Source: Streptomyces sp. NBC_00572 (GTDB lineage: Bacteria; Actinomycetota; Actinomycetes; Streptomycetales; Streptomycetaceae). From it: a stretch of 64,000 bases of DNA. Location of the stretch: positions 1 to 64,000 of the forward strand of contig NZ_JAPENX010000004.1 of the NCBI RefSeq assembly GCF_026341815.1, written 5' to 3'. The position numbers were made by a program, and so were the translations under genes. The notes under the pieces were generated by a model. That model saw nothing but the letters and a program-made list of their open reading frames with translations, ran no database searches and was not told where the DNA came from. This document shows, one piece after another, positions 14,685 through 23,546 of the stretch (its first letter is position 1; every line of letters starts with the position of its first letter).

Positions 14685-15302
14685 TCAGTCCTTCCCTCCG
14701 GTACCGGCCGCGAGCGCCTGCGCGATCAGGTCGGGCAGGCTCGTGCGTCCGTCGTCGTCGGCCCAGCGCGTCAGCGCCGTATGCATGGCGGCCAGGCAGG
14801 CGCTGGTCGCCGCCCGCGCGCGGAAAACGTCCTCGGCATCTGCCGTATCGCACCCCAGCGCGTCGACGATGACCCCCTGCAGCGCGTACTGGCTGTCCAA
14901 GTGCCGGGCCCGCAGGGAGGGCGTCGAGACCATGAGCCGGAGGCAGTCCAGCAGGAACCGCTCGTCGGCAACAGGCTCACCCCCACCCCCGGTCAGTGCC
15001 GCGGCAGCTTCGACGAGCGCCCCGCCGACCCTCCGCACCACCGGTTCCCCCGCCGACGACGCGGCAACCCGCTCCGCGATGAGCAGTGCGGGCTGATCCA
15101 CGAGGACGAGGTCCTCCTTGGTGGGGAAGTGCCGGTACACGGTCATCGCCGAGACGCCTGCGGCCTCGGCGACGTCGGCCACCGTCACGGCGTCGTAGCC
15201 GCGGTCGGTGAACAGCCGTACCGCGTACGCCTGGATCGCGTGCCGCGTCTCGGACCGCTGTCGCTCCCGCAGGGTCGGTTTCCGCTCGCTCATGTGGTAC
15301 AC
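14685..15302 (-). CDS. TetR-family repressor, divergent from SDR
   Basis: The product is 205 residues. A canonical TetR N-terminal HTH at about 15-65 reads RHAIQAYAVRLFTDRGYDAVTVADVAEAAGVSAMTVYRHFPTKEDL. The C-terminal ligand-binding region is helical and Ala-rich. It starts at GTG 15302 with AAGG upstream; ATG 15293 is also possible. The perfect 17-bp palindrome at 15312-15328 lies between this gene and the SDR gene, the expected position for an operator controlling both. The ligand is probably related to the SDR substrate. Confidence 0.9.
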   Translation of the reverse strand: MYHMSERKPTLRERQRSETRHAIQAYAVRLFTDRGYDAVTVADVAEAAGVSAMTVYRHFPTKEDLVLVDQPALLIAERVAASSAGEPVVRRVGGALVEAAAALTGGGGEPVADERFLLDCLRLMVSTPSLRARHLDSQYALQGVIVDALGCDTADAEDVFRARAATSACLAAMHTALTRWADDDGRTSLPDLIAQALAAGTGGKD

Positions 15303-15311
15303 ACTACCTTA

Positions 15312-15328
15312 ATGTTAGTGACTAACAT
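15312..15328. promoter_or_regulatory. TetR operator palindrome
   Basis: ATGTTAGTGACTAACAT is a perfect palindrome around a central G, located 10 bp upstream of the TetR start and about 48 bp upstream of the SDR start. Its size and symmetry are typical of TetR operators. Confidence 0.75.
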
Positions 15329-15375
15329 GAACGTGAACAGCGGCACGTCAGAGACAAGTGAGGCGGGTGGACGTC

Positions 15376-16146
15376 ATGGACGGCACGACCAGCAGAACGG
15401 CTCTGGTGACAGGCGCGTCGCGTGGCATCGGGCAGGCGATCGCGGCCCGGCTCGCGGCCGAAGGAACCCTGGTCATCGTGCACTTCGGGAAGGACGCAAG
15501 CGGGGCGGCGGCAACAGTCGAGGCGATCGAGCGCGCCGGTGGGACCGCCCACGCCGTACAGGCCGAACTGGGCGTGGACGGCGACGTCGACACGCTCTTC
15601 GCGGGCGTCGAGGCGGCCCTGGCCGGTCGGCCGCTCGACATCCTCGTCAACAACGCGGCGGCCCCACCGGCCGGCCCGCTCGGCGTGACGACGCGGGCGG
15701 AGTTCGAGCACCTGTTCGCGGTGAACGTGCGCGCGCCCTACTTCATCATCGAGCGCGCGCTGCCCCTGCTGCGCAACAGCGGCGGCGGCCGGATCATCAC
15801 GATCTCCTCGGTCGCGACCCGGATGGCCAACCCGGCACAGACGTCCTTCGCGATGACGAAGGCCGCAGTCGAGACGATGAGCAGGACCCTCGCCACCCAA
15901 CTCGGCCCCCGGGGCATCACGGTGAACGCGGTCGCTCCCGGAGCCACCAGAACGCCGACCAACGGAGCCGTCTTCGACGTGCCGGGACTCGCCGAACAGA
16001 TCACCGGCATGACCGCGCTCGACCGGCTGGGCGGACCGGACGACGTCGCCGAGGTGGTCACGTTCCTCGCATCGGACGCCGCCCGCTGGATCACGGGCCA
16101 GGTCGTGGACGCGAGCGGAGGCCTGTTCCTGGGCCCACGCGTGTGA
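15376..16146 (+). CDS. SDR-family oxidoreductase with Tyr-to-Phe at the active site
   Basis: The product is 256 residues. It has the Rossmann motif TGASRGIG (about 12-19), the NNAAA motif (92-96) and Ser144/145. Where classical SDRs have YxxxK it reads SFAMTKAA, so Phe158 replaces the catalytic tyrosine while Lys162 is kept. The C-terminus is standard (PGATRTPT, DRLGGPDDVAEVVTFLASDAARWITGQ). The Phe would be expected to cripple proton transfer, so the protein may bind rather than reduce its ligand, or use another residue. ATG 15376 gives normal family length; GTG 15358 is an alternative. It is likely controlled by the divergent TetR. Confidence 0.85.
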   Translation: MDGTTSRTALVTGASRGIGQAIAARLAAEGTLVIVHFGKDASGAAATVEAIERAGGTAHAVQAELGVDGDVDTLFAGVEAALAGRPLDILVNNAAAPPAGPLGVTTRAEFEHLFAVNVRAPYFIIERALPLLRNSGGGRIITISSVATRMANPAQTSFAMTKAAVETMSRTLATQLGPRGITVNAVAPGATRTPTNGAVFDVPGLAEQITGMTALDRLGGPDDVAEVVTFLASDAARWITGQVVDASGGLFLGPRV

Positions 16147-16679
16147 CCGAGGGCAACCACGACGTCGCTCACGGCGCCACCTTCGGCCCGGGCTGGTGAG
16201 GAGCCGGCTGCCGTCCGCTTCGTCAACGTAACCGGTGCGTCTTGCAGCCCTCGGCGAGGGTGGCGAGGTGCCCCTCGGTCTCCCCGGTGAGGTCCTGCAC
16301 CTGGGTGTCGACGGTGCGGTTGGTGGTGGTGCCGGCTGCTTGGTACTGGAAGGTGCTGACGAAGAGCGGAAGGGTCGACACTGACGACTTGCCCCTCGGC
16401 ATCGACCCTTCGCGGACGCGGGCTCGGGACGCCTACAGCGTCGCCCTCAGCACAGGAGTCCGCGGGAAGTGAATCCACATGGCCCACTCGAAAAGACACC
16501 TGGCCATGACCACGGCATCCGACGGCTCATGCAGCTCCCGACACCGGCGATCGTCGTCCCGGCCAACACCGGTTCCTGCCCCTGGTCTCGAAGCGCTTCG
16601 GGCGTACCCGACCGGGGGCAGGCCGATGCCCCGGCTTCCGCTGTGGACGTGGCGGGAGACGGGGCATCAACGGGAGGGG
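16147..16679. other. Gap with secreted-protein-like remnant on the minus strand
   Basis: No complete gene is present. On the minus strand, 16223-16369 encodes FVSTFQYQAAGTTTNRTVDT, then QVQDLTGETEGHLATLAEGC and a stop. This reads like the C-terminal end of a secreted or lipoprotein domain with no start. The plus strand at 16380-16470 has a short open stretch (GIDPSRTRARDAYSVALSTG) of unclear status. The rest to the lamin-tail gene stop at 16680 appears noncoding. Confidence 0.4.
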
Positions 16680-17150
16680 TCAGCGGCGGTGGTGGTGGTG
16701 GCCCCAGGACTCGGTGTCGACGGTGCGGCCGCGGTCGTCGCGGAGGGTCGCGGTGTCGGAGTGGTTGTCCCACACGTAGTTGCGGCGGTCCTGGAACAGG
16801 TCCGTGCGGGTGTCACGGCCCTCACCGGTGTGGATACGGACGGTGGAACGGCCGGCGAGACGGTAGTCGTTGAACTTGTAGCGGTGGCCGTCCTCGTCCT
16901 TCAGGGTCCAGCCGTCGAGGTTGATCGCGTGGCGGGAGTTGTTGGTGATCTCCACCCACTCCGCGTTCAGCGACCGGACGCTGCGGTTGTCACGTCCGGG
17001 GCTGTCCGCCTGGACGCTGCTGATCTCCACCTTCGGCGTCCGGTGCCGGTCGCCGTCGTGGGCGGAGGCCGGCAGGGCTGCGACGGACACCATGGCGCCG
17101 GCCGCGAGGACGGTCGCGGCGATACGGCGGGCGGTCGAAGAAGCAGACAT
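16680..17150 (-). CDS. Secreted lamin-tail-domain protein
   Basis: The product is 156 residues. The signal peptide (MSASSTARRIAATVLAAGAM to about ASAHD at 30) is followed by a single lamin-tail (LTD) immunoglobulin-like domain. Its signatures are SLNAEWVEITNNSRHAINLDG, WTLKDEDGHRYKF, YRLAGRSTVRIHTGEG, YVWDNHSDTATLRDDRG. It ends HHHHRR. LTD proteins are extracellular or wall-associated, and in bacteria the domain often accompanies nucleases or binding proteins. Here it is alone, so an adhesion or binding role is only inferred. The ATG follows GAGGAG by 9 nt. Confidence 0.85.
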   Translation of the reverse strand: MSASSTARRIAATVLAAGAMVSVAALPASAHDGDRHRTPKVEISSVQADSPGRDNRSVRSLNAEWVEITNNSRHAINLDGWTLKDEDGHRYKFNDYRLAGRSTVRIHTGEGRDTRTDLFQDRRNYVWDNHSDTATLRDDRGRTVDTESWGHHHHRR

Positions 17151-17701
17151 GGGTGATGTCTCCTCAAAAACAGTGCCCCACCAGCCGATAACAGCTGGTG
17201 AGAGCGGTGCGGGTCCCGGTCCGGTACGGGCCGAGGACCCGAACTCTGCCGCCCCGCCGGCCCTGGCGGAATGCTGACTGCGGCCGGTTACCAGGTACGG
17301 ACATTTCCGTAACTGTCACCTTCATCGGGCACGCATATGCGACAGGCATGGCCCTGACATTCGCTGACAGCTACATCCACCCGTTCACTGATCAACCACA
17401 AGCCCTTGCATGCGCCGGCGCACCACCAGCAGCACCCCCCGGCGCACTCCGCCAACCGCGTGACCAGGCCGGGTAACAGCCGTCCTGCACGTTTCTTCGC
17501 ACAGACCGACCTCCATCGCACACGAAGACGAATCGCACCTGGAATCGTCTCCAGGATGGGCAGAGGCTCGGCAGCTGGACCGCTGCCTCTCCCCCGTGGA
17601 GGCGTAGGCGCGCGTACACCGCCCGTTCCGCCGGGCGGGAGATCCGGGTGCTGCGGCGGCCTGGAAGCGACCCACTTGATCAGCCGAGCCGACCGGTGGT
17701 T
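17151..17701. other. Intergenic region, no gene seen
   Basis: About 550 bp without a supportable gene. Open frames on both strands lack ribosome binding sites and have arginine/proline-rich shadow composition. It includes the promoter region of the lamin-tail gene; the AT-richer segment near 17305-17345 is the most promoter-like part. Confidence 0.4.
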
Positions 17702-18484
17702 CTACCGATGGGGCGGTACGGCCGGCGCGGGTAGGTCGAGAACGCGGGCGAGGGCGGCAACGACGGGGACCGAGTGGTCGGGCAGGTTCCCGGAGCCCCA
17801 CTCGGATGCCAGCGCGAGGAAGCCGGCCAGGTCGCGCTCGACCCTTCCCAGTTGACGGCGAAGCCCGGTGGCCGACCACTCGATCGACGGGCTGTCACTC
17901 TGCTCGATGTCGACGATCAGCCGGACGGTGTCACCGAAGCGCTCAGCCACCGGGTAGGGGTCATGGCCGAAGAAGACCGGTCCGCTGCCGCTGACGACCG
18001 TGCGCCAGTCACGCCACTCCTCCAGCCCATTGCAGCATCCGGGAAGGAACGTGACGCCTGAGGAGCTGTCCGTGACTCTCAGGCCACCGGCCGCGAAAAG
18101 GCTGTCGAACGTGAGCAGTCCGTGCAGGAATGACCCGAGCGGGTGAGCAGGCCGGGGCGGGCGGTCGTCCCCCGCGTTCGGATCGGGGTCGATGTCGTTG
18201 CATGCGACGATGCTCATCACGGCTGTCCCGACCTCGGCAGCGGTGAGCTCACCGCTCAGTGCCATGTGCCAGAACGGCTTCCCGTCGGCAACAGGCAGAA
18301 GGGGAAACCCTCGGGATGGCGTATCTCCACGACGGGCTGCATCGATATCACCCGGCAGAGTGTCGCGTATCCCCTCCCGTGCAGGTGTCCCGATGAGGCC
18401 GTCATCCTCCCCTCTGCCACCCTCGGCGGTAGGTGGCCGGGCTGGTTCCCCTGGCTGATGGTGATGGTGTGATGCATCGAGCAC
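17702..18484 (-). CDS. Conserved-type hypothetical protein, possible 5' frameshift
   Basis: The product is up to 260 residues. The part from about 35 onward reads as one soluble domain: IRDTLPGDIDAARRG, SIVACNDIDPDP, FLPGCCNGLEEWRDW, FGHDPYPVAERFGDTVRLIVD, LRRQLGRVERDLAGFLALASEWG. I recall Streptomyces proteins of this pattern, none with a known function. The N-terminus is problematic: the best start (GGGGAGG, 7 nt, ATG at about 18477) gives MHHTITISQGNQPGH in another frame, which ends at 18256. A frameshift between about 18430 and 18390, real or from sequencing, would join them. It is divergent from the next gene with no spacer. Confidence 0.6.
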   Translation of the reverse strand: MLDASHHHHQPGEPARPPTAEGGRGEDDGLIGTPAREGIRDTLPGDIDAARRGDTPSRGFPLLPVADGKPFWHMALSGELTAAEVGTAVMSIVACNDIDPDPNAGDDRPPRPAHPLGSFLHGLLTFDSLFAAGGLRVTDSSSGVTFLPGCCNGLEEWRDWRTVVSGSGPVFFGHDPYPVAERFGDTVRLIVDIEQSDSPSIEWSATGLRRQLGRVERDLAGFLALASEWGSGNLPDHSVPVVAALARVLDLPAPAVPPHR

Positions 18485-19122
18485 CCTCCCCTGCCGTCAG
18501 AGCCCGGCGGCTGTACGCCCTCCGGAGACGTCCGCCGACCGGCGCACCGCCGGGGGCCGCACGACGGCCACGTGGCCTCGGCGACGTCCTCGTGCCCTGG
18601 GCGACGGCCTTGACAGCGCTCGCGGCCGCGATCGGACTCTTCTTCAGCGCCACGGTGGCGTCGTCGAGTGTGGACGCGACACGCCGGCAGCTGGACCAGG
18701 ACGCGCGGCAGCAGGCCGGACGGGTCGGCTACTGGACCGAGTCGGCCGGTGAACTCGCCGAGACCATCGTCATCGTGAACCGCTCTCTGGATCCGGTGAC
18801 CAACGTCGAGCTGTGGTGGTACGCACCGGACGCGAACATCGACCCGGCCAAGCACGAGGATGTCTTCATGGCCTTCTCGACCATCCCACCCTGCACCCGC
18901 ATGGTCTTCGATCACCGCGCCGTCGACGCATTCCTTCTGAGCAGGTTCGGAATCGAACAGGGCGGGGCCCCGCTCCGGGCGATCCAATTCATCGACAGCG
19001 ACGGACAGCAGTGGCTTCGCGACCCGACAGGGCTCCGTACGGCGGAGTACGAAAGGGAGGACGGCGAGGACCTCGGCGACGCGCCTGCTCGCCAGGAACC
19101 CGCCGAGCACTGCGACAAGTGA
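18472..19122 (+). CDS. Single-pass membrane protein, unknown
   Basis: The product is 216 residues from ATG 18472. A basic cytoplasmic N-terminus (about 1-45, RRLYALRRRPP) precedes a transmembrane helix (LVPWATALTALAAAIGLFFS), then an extracytoplasmic domain. That domain contains GRVGYWTESAGELAETIVIVNRSLDPVTNVELWWY, a beta-rich fold suggesting an Ig-like domain, and ends in an acidic tail. Actinobacterial proteins of this layout are common and uncharacterised. The start lacks a strong ribosome binding site and overlaps the antisense N-terminal region of the preceding gene. Confidence 0.65.
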   Translation: MHRAPSPAVRARRLYALRRRPPTGAPPGAARRPRGLGDVLVPWATALTALAAAIGLFFSATVASSSVDATRRQLDQDARQQAGRVGYWTESAGELAETIVIVNRSLDPVTNVELWWYAPDANIDPAKHEDVFMAFSTIPPCTRMVFDHRAVDAFLLSRFGIEQGGAPLRAIQFIDSDGQQWLRDPTGLRTAEYEREDGEDLGDAPARQEPAEHCDK

Positions 19123-19155
19123 GCATCGCCCCGCCGCTGCCGAACGGCGTGGGAT

Positions 19156-20688
19156 CTAGGACCTGCTGAAGCGGCGCCAGATACCGGAGCGCTTCTCCTG
19201 GGGCGGGACGCTTCTGGGGGGACGGACTTCCAGCGACCAGTCGCCCTCTCCTCGGACGACCGCCACGAACAGCGGCCCCTCCGGCAGCGCTCGCGCAACC
19301 TTCGGGCTCCGGCCGGACTCGCTCGCCAGAGCGTCCGGGTACCTGGCGGGGGCACCGGGGCGACGCGGCTTGTGCCCCTCGACACGCACGGACCCGGTTG
19401 CCTCCGTCGGACGCAGTCGGGAGACCAGCTCGCCGGCGGGTCCGGTGTGGAGCAGTACCTCTGAGCCCCGGCCGGTGGCCGCCTCGCCGAGCTCGCGCAC
19501 CGTGCTCACGGGTCGGATCACGATCGTCCACTCGTCGCGGTCGTCGCAGCCGACGCGGAAGCGCAAGGGGTACAGGTTGTCGCACCACATCACCCGTCGC
19601 TCGAACCGGTGGGACGTGGCCGAGTCCCCGAGGTCGACGGCCTCCCTGCCGTTCCAGTCGATGGAGTCCAGGTCGAAGTAGCCCTTGCCGGTCCGGGCGA
19701 AGTCGACCAGGACGTAGCCGGGCGGCGGAGTCGTGTCCATGGCGAACTTGGCGCTGCCCCGCCCGCTGTACACGATGTCGTCGAACTCCCCGCCGAGCAT
19801 CCCGACGGCGGCGACCGCCTCGGGCGACGCGGCCGGCGAGGGGACCACCGGGATCGCTCCCGGCCCCCGGGTCGGGGGCCGGGGCTGGGGCGGGGCTTGG
19901 GCCTGGGCCACGGCTCCGGGCTGGGCCTGGGCGAAGGCATGCGGTGGATGCGAGCCCGGGCCGTGTCCCTCGGCCTCGCCCTTCGTCAGTCCCGAGCCGC
20001 CTCCGTGCCCCTGCCCCTGCCCCTGCCCCTGCCCCTGGGCCGAACCACCCGAGCCCTGCCCCCGCTCCGTATCAGCAGGCGATCCCTGGGACTTGCCGAC
20101 GGCCCCGCGGGGAAGCTCCACCGGCACCGGCCCGGTCGCGCCCGCGGACTTGCCCACCGACCCGTGCGGAAGCTCCGCCGGGACCGGCCCGCCCTGGGTC
20201 GGTGCCGGCACCGAGATGCGGAAGTCCTCCGCCAGCGCCCTGAGCCCCTCGTCGTAGCCCTCGCCCACCGCGCGGAACTTCCAGCCACCGTCGCGCCGGT
20301 AGTACTCGCCGAGGACGAGCGCCGTCTCGGTGGTGGCGTCGTCGACCTCGTACAGGGCGAGTTGTTCCCCGGTCGCGGCGCTCGACGTCCGCACCGACAG
20401 GCCGGGTACCTGCCCGAGCGTGCCGTTCTGGCCGACGGCGACGATCACGATGCGCCGGACGTCCGGTCCGACGCTCCCGGTGTCGAGGTCCAGCCGGTCC
20501 GCGGACCGGTCGTCCACTGCGCCGGTCCGTTCGAGGACCAGGTGCCCGACGGCCTTGTCGGCGGCGTCCAGGAGCAGCGCGGAGACCGCCACCTCCGGCA
20601 CCCCGTCGCCGGCCGCCTGCCGGACGACCTCGATCCGCCACGCCTGCCCGGGGACCGGCAGGTTCTCCCCCTTGATGATCTGCGTCAC
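19156..20688 (-). CDS. TerD-family protein with Gly-Gln repeat linker
   Basis: The product is 510 residues from GTG 20688 (VTQIIKGENLPVP). Residues 1-175 form a TerD domain, with LLDAADKAV, LDLDTGSVGPDVRRIVIVAVGQNG, LYEVDDATTETALVLGEYYRRDGGWKFRAVGEGY; TerD domains bind calcium and occur in tellurite/stress operons. Residues 175-330 are low complexity and include a five-fold GQ array coded by CCCCTG hexamers at about 20006-20038. The C-terminal 180 residues are a second globular region (GEFDDIVYSGRGSAKF, DLDSIDWNG, WTIVIRP). It is cytoplasmic, and no other ter genes are adjacent. Confidence 0.85.
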   Translation of the reverse strand: MTQIIKGENLPVPGQAWRIEVVRQAAGDGVPEVAVSALLLDAADKAVGHLVLERTGAVDDRSADRLDLDTGSVGPDVRRIVIVAVGQNGTLGQVPGLSVRTSSAATGEQLALYEVDDATTETALVLGEYYRRDGGWKFRAVGEGYDEGLRALAEDFRISVPAPTQGGPVPAELPHGSVGKSAGATGPVPVELPRGAVGKSQGSPADTERGQGSGGSAQGQGQGQGQGHGGGSGLTKGEAEGHGPGSHPPHAFAQAQPGAVAQAQAPPQPRPPTRGPGAIPVVPSPAASPEAVAAVGMLGGEFDDIVYSGRGSAKFAMDTTPPPGYVLVDFARTGKGYFDLDSIDWNGREAVDLGDSATSHRFERRVMWCDNLYPLRFRVGCDDRDEWTIVIRPVSTVRELGEAATGRGSEVLLHTGPAGELVSRLRPTEATGSVRVEGHKPRRPGAPARYPDALASESGRSPKVARALPEGPLFVAVVRGEGDWSLEVRPPRSVPPQEKRSGIWRRFSRS

Positions 20689-21028
20689 CGCGTCATGCTG
20701 GCACGCCGCCCCGGGCGGGTCCACGGTCGGGCGCGGCGGTGTGGGGATGCTCCGCCCCTCGATGACGCGCTGCTGCTCTCCCGCTGGCCGTCCTGCACGG
20801 AGCCCTGCTCGACCTGCTCGCCACCGACGACGAGCAGCTGGTGGCAGCCGCTGTTCGTCAGCATCTGGCACTCCTGGGTCGCGCGGACCCGGCCCGGTAG
20901 CCGGCCGGGCCGGCTGAGGCCCGGGGCGCTGTCGGTGGCGGGACACACACACTCGTGGTTCCGAGCAGCCACTACGCGGCGCCCGAACCCGGGTCCCGAC
21001 AGCAGTTGCCCGACGGGATGTTCCGGCG
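20689..21028. other. Gap with a possible regulator fragment
   Basis: No complete gene. The plus strand at about 20784-20898 reads LAVLHGALLDLLATDDEQLV, AAAVRQHLALLGRADPAR and a stop, a helical segment resembling the C-terminal end of a bacterial regulator. It has no start and is probably a remnant. The remainder up to the WYL regulator stop appears noncoding. Confidence 0.3.
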
Positions 21029-22006
21029 TCAGTGGACTTCGTAGGCCCGGGCGAGGAACCGTACGGTCTCCGCCATGGCCAGGCGCAGCTCCGCCGGTGC
21101 GACGACCTCGACGTCGACGCCGAGCCGGAGCAGCTCGCCGCAGGCGTGTTCGGTGCTTTCCGTCGGTATGACCGCTTCGACCCATCCGTCGTCGCCGACG
21201 GCGGTCGCGGTGGAGTCGACCGCCCGCACCACCTCCGGCGGGACGTTGTCGGGCAGGCGCCGGCGTCCCCGGGGGGACAGCCGAACGGTGGCCGTACCGG
21301 TGTGGCGGCGTGCCTCGAACGCGTCGAGGTAGGAGTTCCAGTACGTGGTCAGGTCGAAGTCGCCCGGCCGGGTGAACGTCTCGCCGCTCAGTACCGCGTC
21401 GAGGATCTGGGTGACGCGGTAGGTCGCGACGCCCTTCTCCGTGGCGGCCACGAGGTACCAGGTACCGGATTTGAGGACCAGTCCGTAGGGGTGGAGGCGG
21501 CGGTCCACCTCCTGCGGGGCGCGCCAGCGGCGGTAGCGCGCGTCCACCGCACGCCGGGTGAGCACCGCGTCGACGAGTAGGGGGAGGTGCGGTGTCCGTT
21601 CGGGTTCCCGGTACCAGCCGGGAGCGTCCAGGTGGAAGACCGCCGTGGTCCGTTCCGCCTCGTCCCGTAGTCCTGTGGGCAGCGCGGCCAGCAGCTTCAG
21701 CCGGGCCGCGGCCACCTCGCCCCCGAGCCCCAGGTCCGCGGCCGGGCCGGGCAGTCCGGCGAGGAACAGTGCCCGCGCCTCGCCCTCGCTCATCCCGGTC
21801 AGCCGGGTGCGGTAGCCGTCGAGGAGTCGGTAGCCGCCCCCGCGGCCCGGCTCCGCGTAGACCGGAACCCCGGCAGCCTGCAGGCGCGTCAGGTCGCGGT
21901 ACGCGGTCCGCACCGACACCCCCAGTTCCTCGGCGATCGTCCGTGCGGACAGGCGGCCACGGGATTGGAGCAGCAGCAGCACCGACAGCAGTCGACTGGC
22001 AGTCAT
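21029..22006 (-). CDS. WYL-domain transcriptional regulator
   Basis: The product is 325 residues. The N-terminal winged HTH_11-type domain (MTASRLLSVLLLLQSRGRLS, then ARTIAEELGVSVRTAYRDL) is followed by a WYL domain at about 140-230 (RLHPYGLVLKSGTWYLVAAT) and a WCX-type C-terminal extension. WYL regulators sense small ligands or nucleic acids and act as repressors or activators. ATG 22006 gives the canonical N-terminus; upstream in-frame codons are excluded. It is divergent from the NIPSNAP gene, which it probably controls. Confidence 0.88.
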   Translation of the reverse strand: MTASRLLSVLLLLQSRGRLSARTIAEELGVSVRTAYRDLTRLQAAGVPVYAEPGRGGGYRLLDGYRTRLTGMSEGEARALFLAGLPGPAADLGLGGEVAAARLKLLAALPTGLRDEAERTTAVFHLDAPGWYREPERTPHLPLLVDAVLTRRAVDARYRRWRAPQEVDRRLHPYGLVLKSGTWYLVAATEKGVATYRVTQILDAVLSGETFTRPGDFDLTTYWNSYLDAFEARRHTGTATVRLSPRGRRRLPDNVPPEVVRAVDSTATAVGDDGWVEAVIPTESTEHACGELLRLGVDVEVVAPAELRLAMAETVRFLARAYEVH

Positions 22007-22137
22007 GGGGGCATTCTCTTCGGAAACCCTGACAGCCTCTGTCATACGGCTCCCCTACCGTCGGGTCCGCGTCCCGGCTCGGACCGAACGAGCGCCGGGA
22101 TCGCGTACCCGATGAAGCGTCGAACAGGAGTCCTGCT

Positions 22138-22875
22138 GTGCCACCGACCGACCCCGTCGGCCTGCCTTCCGTGATCGAGCTTCGCCAGTACACCCTGCGT
22201 CCGGGCCGGCGCGACGAGCTCATAGCGCTGTTCGACCGAGAGTTCGTCGAATCCCAGGAAGAGGTGGGGATGATGGTCCTCGGCCAGTTCCGGGACCTCG
22301 ACGACCCGGACCGCTTCGTCTGGTTGCGGGGATTCCCGGACATGACGGCGCGCCATCGCGGGCTCTCGGACTTCTACGGCGGCCCCGTCTGGGCCAGGCA
22401 CGGTCCCCGGGCGAACGACACGATGATCGACTCCGACGACGTCCTGCTCCTGCGCCCCGAGCCGAGCGGGAGCGGGTTCACCTGCTCCCCCTCCGGGCGG
22501 CCCGCGGTCGGAGCTCCTGCGCCGGACCGGTTCGTGGCCGCCATCGTGTGGTCCTTCCCTCCCGGACGACACGATGGCATCGCGCTGATCAGGGACGGAC
22601 TCCTTCCCGTACTCCTGGAGACGGGGCCCGCTCCACTCGCCTTCCTGACCACCGAGGACGCGCCCAACACGTTCCCGAGGCTGCCGGTCTGCTCCGGCGA
22701 GAACGTCGCCGTGATCGTCACTTCGTACCCCGACGAGAGTGCGCACCGTCGGCACCTCACCGGCATGCGTGCTCATCCCCTGGCACGCGTCGAACTCCTG
22801 CCGGCCATCGAGCGAGAGCAGACAGCGGCACCCCGGAGACTCCGGCTGACGCCCACGGGACGCTCACTCGTCTGA
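22138..22875 (+). CDS. NIPSNAP-family protein
   Basis: The product is 245 residues from GTG 22138, with AGGAG 7 nt upstream. The first half is a dimeric alpha-beta barrel-like NIPSNAP domain: VIELRQYTLRPGRRDELIALFDREFVE, GQFRDLDDPDRFVWLRGFPDM. The second half repeats a similar fold (FVAAIVWSFPPGRHD...). NIPSNAP proteins resemble antibiotic-biosynthesis monooxygenase folds but lack a settled function. It is paired with the divergent WYL regulator, an arrangement common in Streptomyces. Cytoplasmic. Confidence 0.85.
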   Translation: MPPTDPVGLPSVIELRQYTLRPGRRDELIALFDREFVESQEEVGMMVLGQFRDLDDPDRFVWLRGFPDMTARHRGLSDFYGGPVWARHGPRANDTMIDSDDVLLLRPEPSGSGFTCSPSGRPAVGAPAPDRFVAAIVWSFPPGRHDGIALIRDGLLPVLLETGPAPLAFLTTEDAPNTFPRLPVCSGENVAVIVTSYPDESAHRRHLTGMRAHPLARVELLPAIEREQTAAPRRLRLTPTGRSLV

Positions 22876-22971
22876 GGCCGCTCGCCGACAGCGGCCGGTC
22901 GCACCTTCATCGGTCGCACCTTCCGTCGGCCTCGCCTCGCGACGGAGTCGCTGGACCTTTGCGCACGGGCT

Positions 22972-23505
22972 TCAGGCCTTGACGACCTTGACGGCGTCGG
23001 CGATCTGCCAGGCGGCTTCCGTGGGGGTGAGGTGGGTGGTGTCGATGACTTCGGCCTCCTGGTGCAGCCAGGTGCGGGCCGCCTCGGCGTAGGGCTCCAG
23101 GTAGGCGAGGCGGAACGGGGAGTCGGGGCCGACAACCGTGTCGTTCGCGATGCGCTCGCGGAGGGTTTCCCGGTCGGCGTGGAGGACGAAGTGGCGTACC
23201 GGAATCGTGTGGTGGGCGAGGCCCTCGCTGATCTCGCGCCAGTACCGCTCGACCAGGACCGTCATGGGCATCACCAGAGTGCCGCCGGTGTAGTCGAGTA
23301 CGCGGCGGGCGGTCTCGACCACGAGGGGGCGCCACGGCGGCCAGTGCTGGAAGTTGTCCGTCCTGGGCAGCCCCGGGGTGATGTCCATGAGGGTCTCGCC
23401 GACCTTTTCGGCGTCGAGCACCCGTGAGTCCGGGATCAGCTGCTGAACGAGTGCGCCGGTCGTCGTCTTGCCCGCGCCGTGGGTGCCGTTGAGCCATACG
23501 ATCAT
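22972..23505 (-). CDS. TmrB-like P-loop ATPase
   Basis: The product is 177 residues. The Walker A motif GTHGAGKTT lies at about 7-15 near the N-terminus (MIVWLNGTHGAGKTT), and VVETARRVLDYTGGTLVMPM and HFVLHADRETLRERI follow. It resembles the TmrB / AAA_33 nucleotide kinases; TmrB of Bacillus confers tunicamycin resistance. The substrate here is unknown. The start ATG is the first residue of the conserved core. It lies 41 bp downstream of the sigma-integrase fusion gene on the same strand, so they may be co-transcribed. Confidence 0.8.
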   Translation of the reverse strand: MIVWLNGTHGAGKTTTGALVQQLIPDSRVLDAEKVGETLMDITPGLPRTDNFQHWPPWRPLVVETARRVLDYTGGTLVMPMTVLVERYWREISEGLAHHTIPVRHFVLHADRETLRERIANDTVVGPDSPFRLAYLEPYAEAARTWLHQEAEVIDTTHLTPTEAAWQIADAVKVVKA

Positions 23506-23546
23506 GGGTCCGACGCTAACGGAGTACGAGGTCGCGCCGGGCCGGT

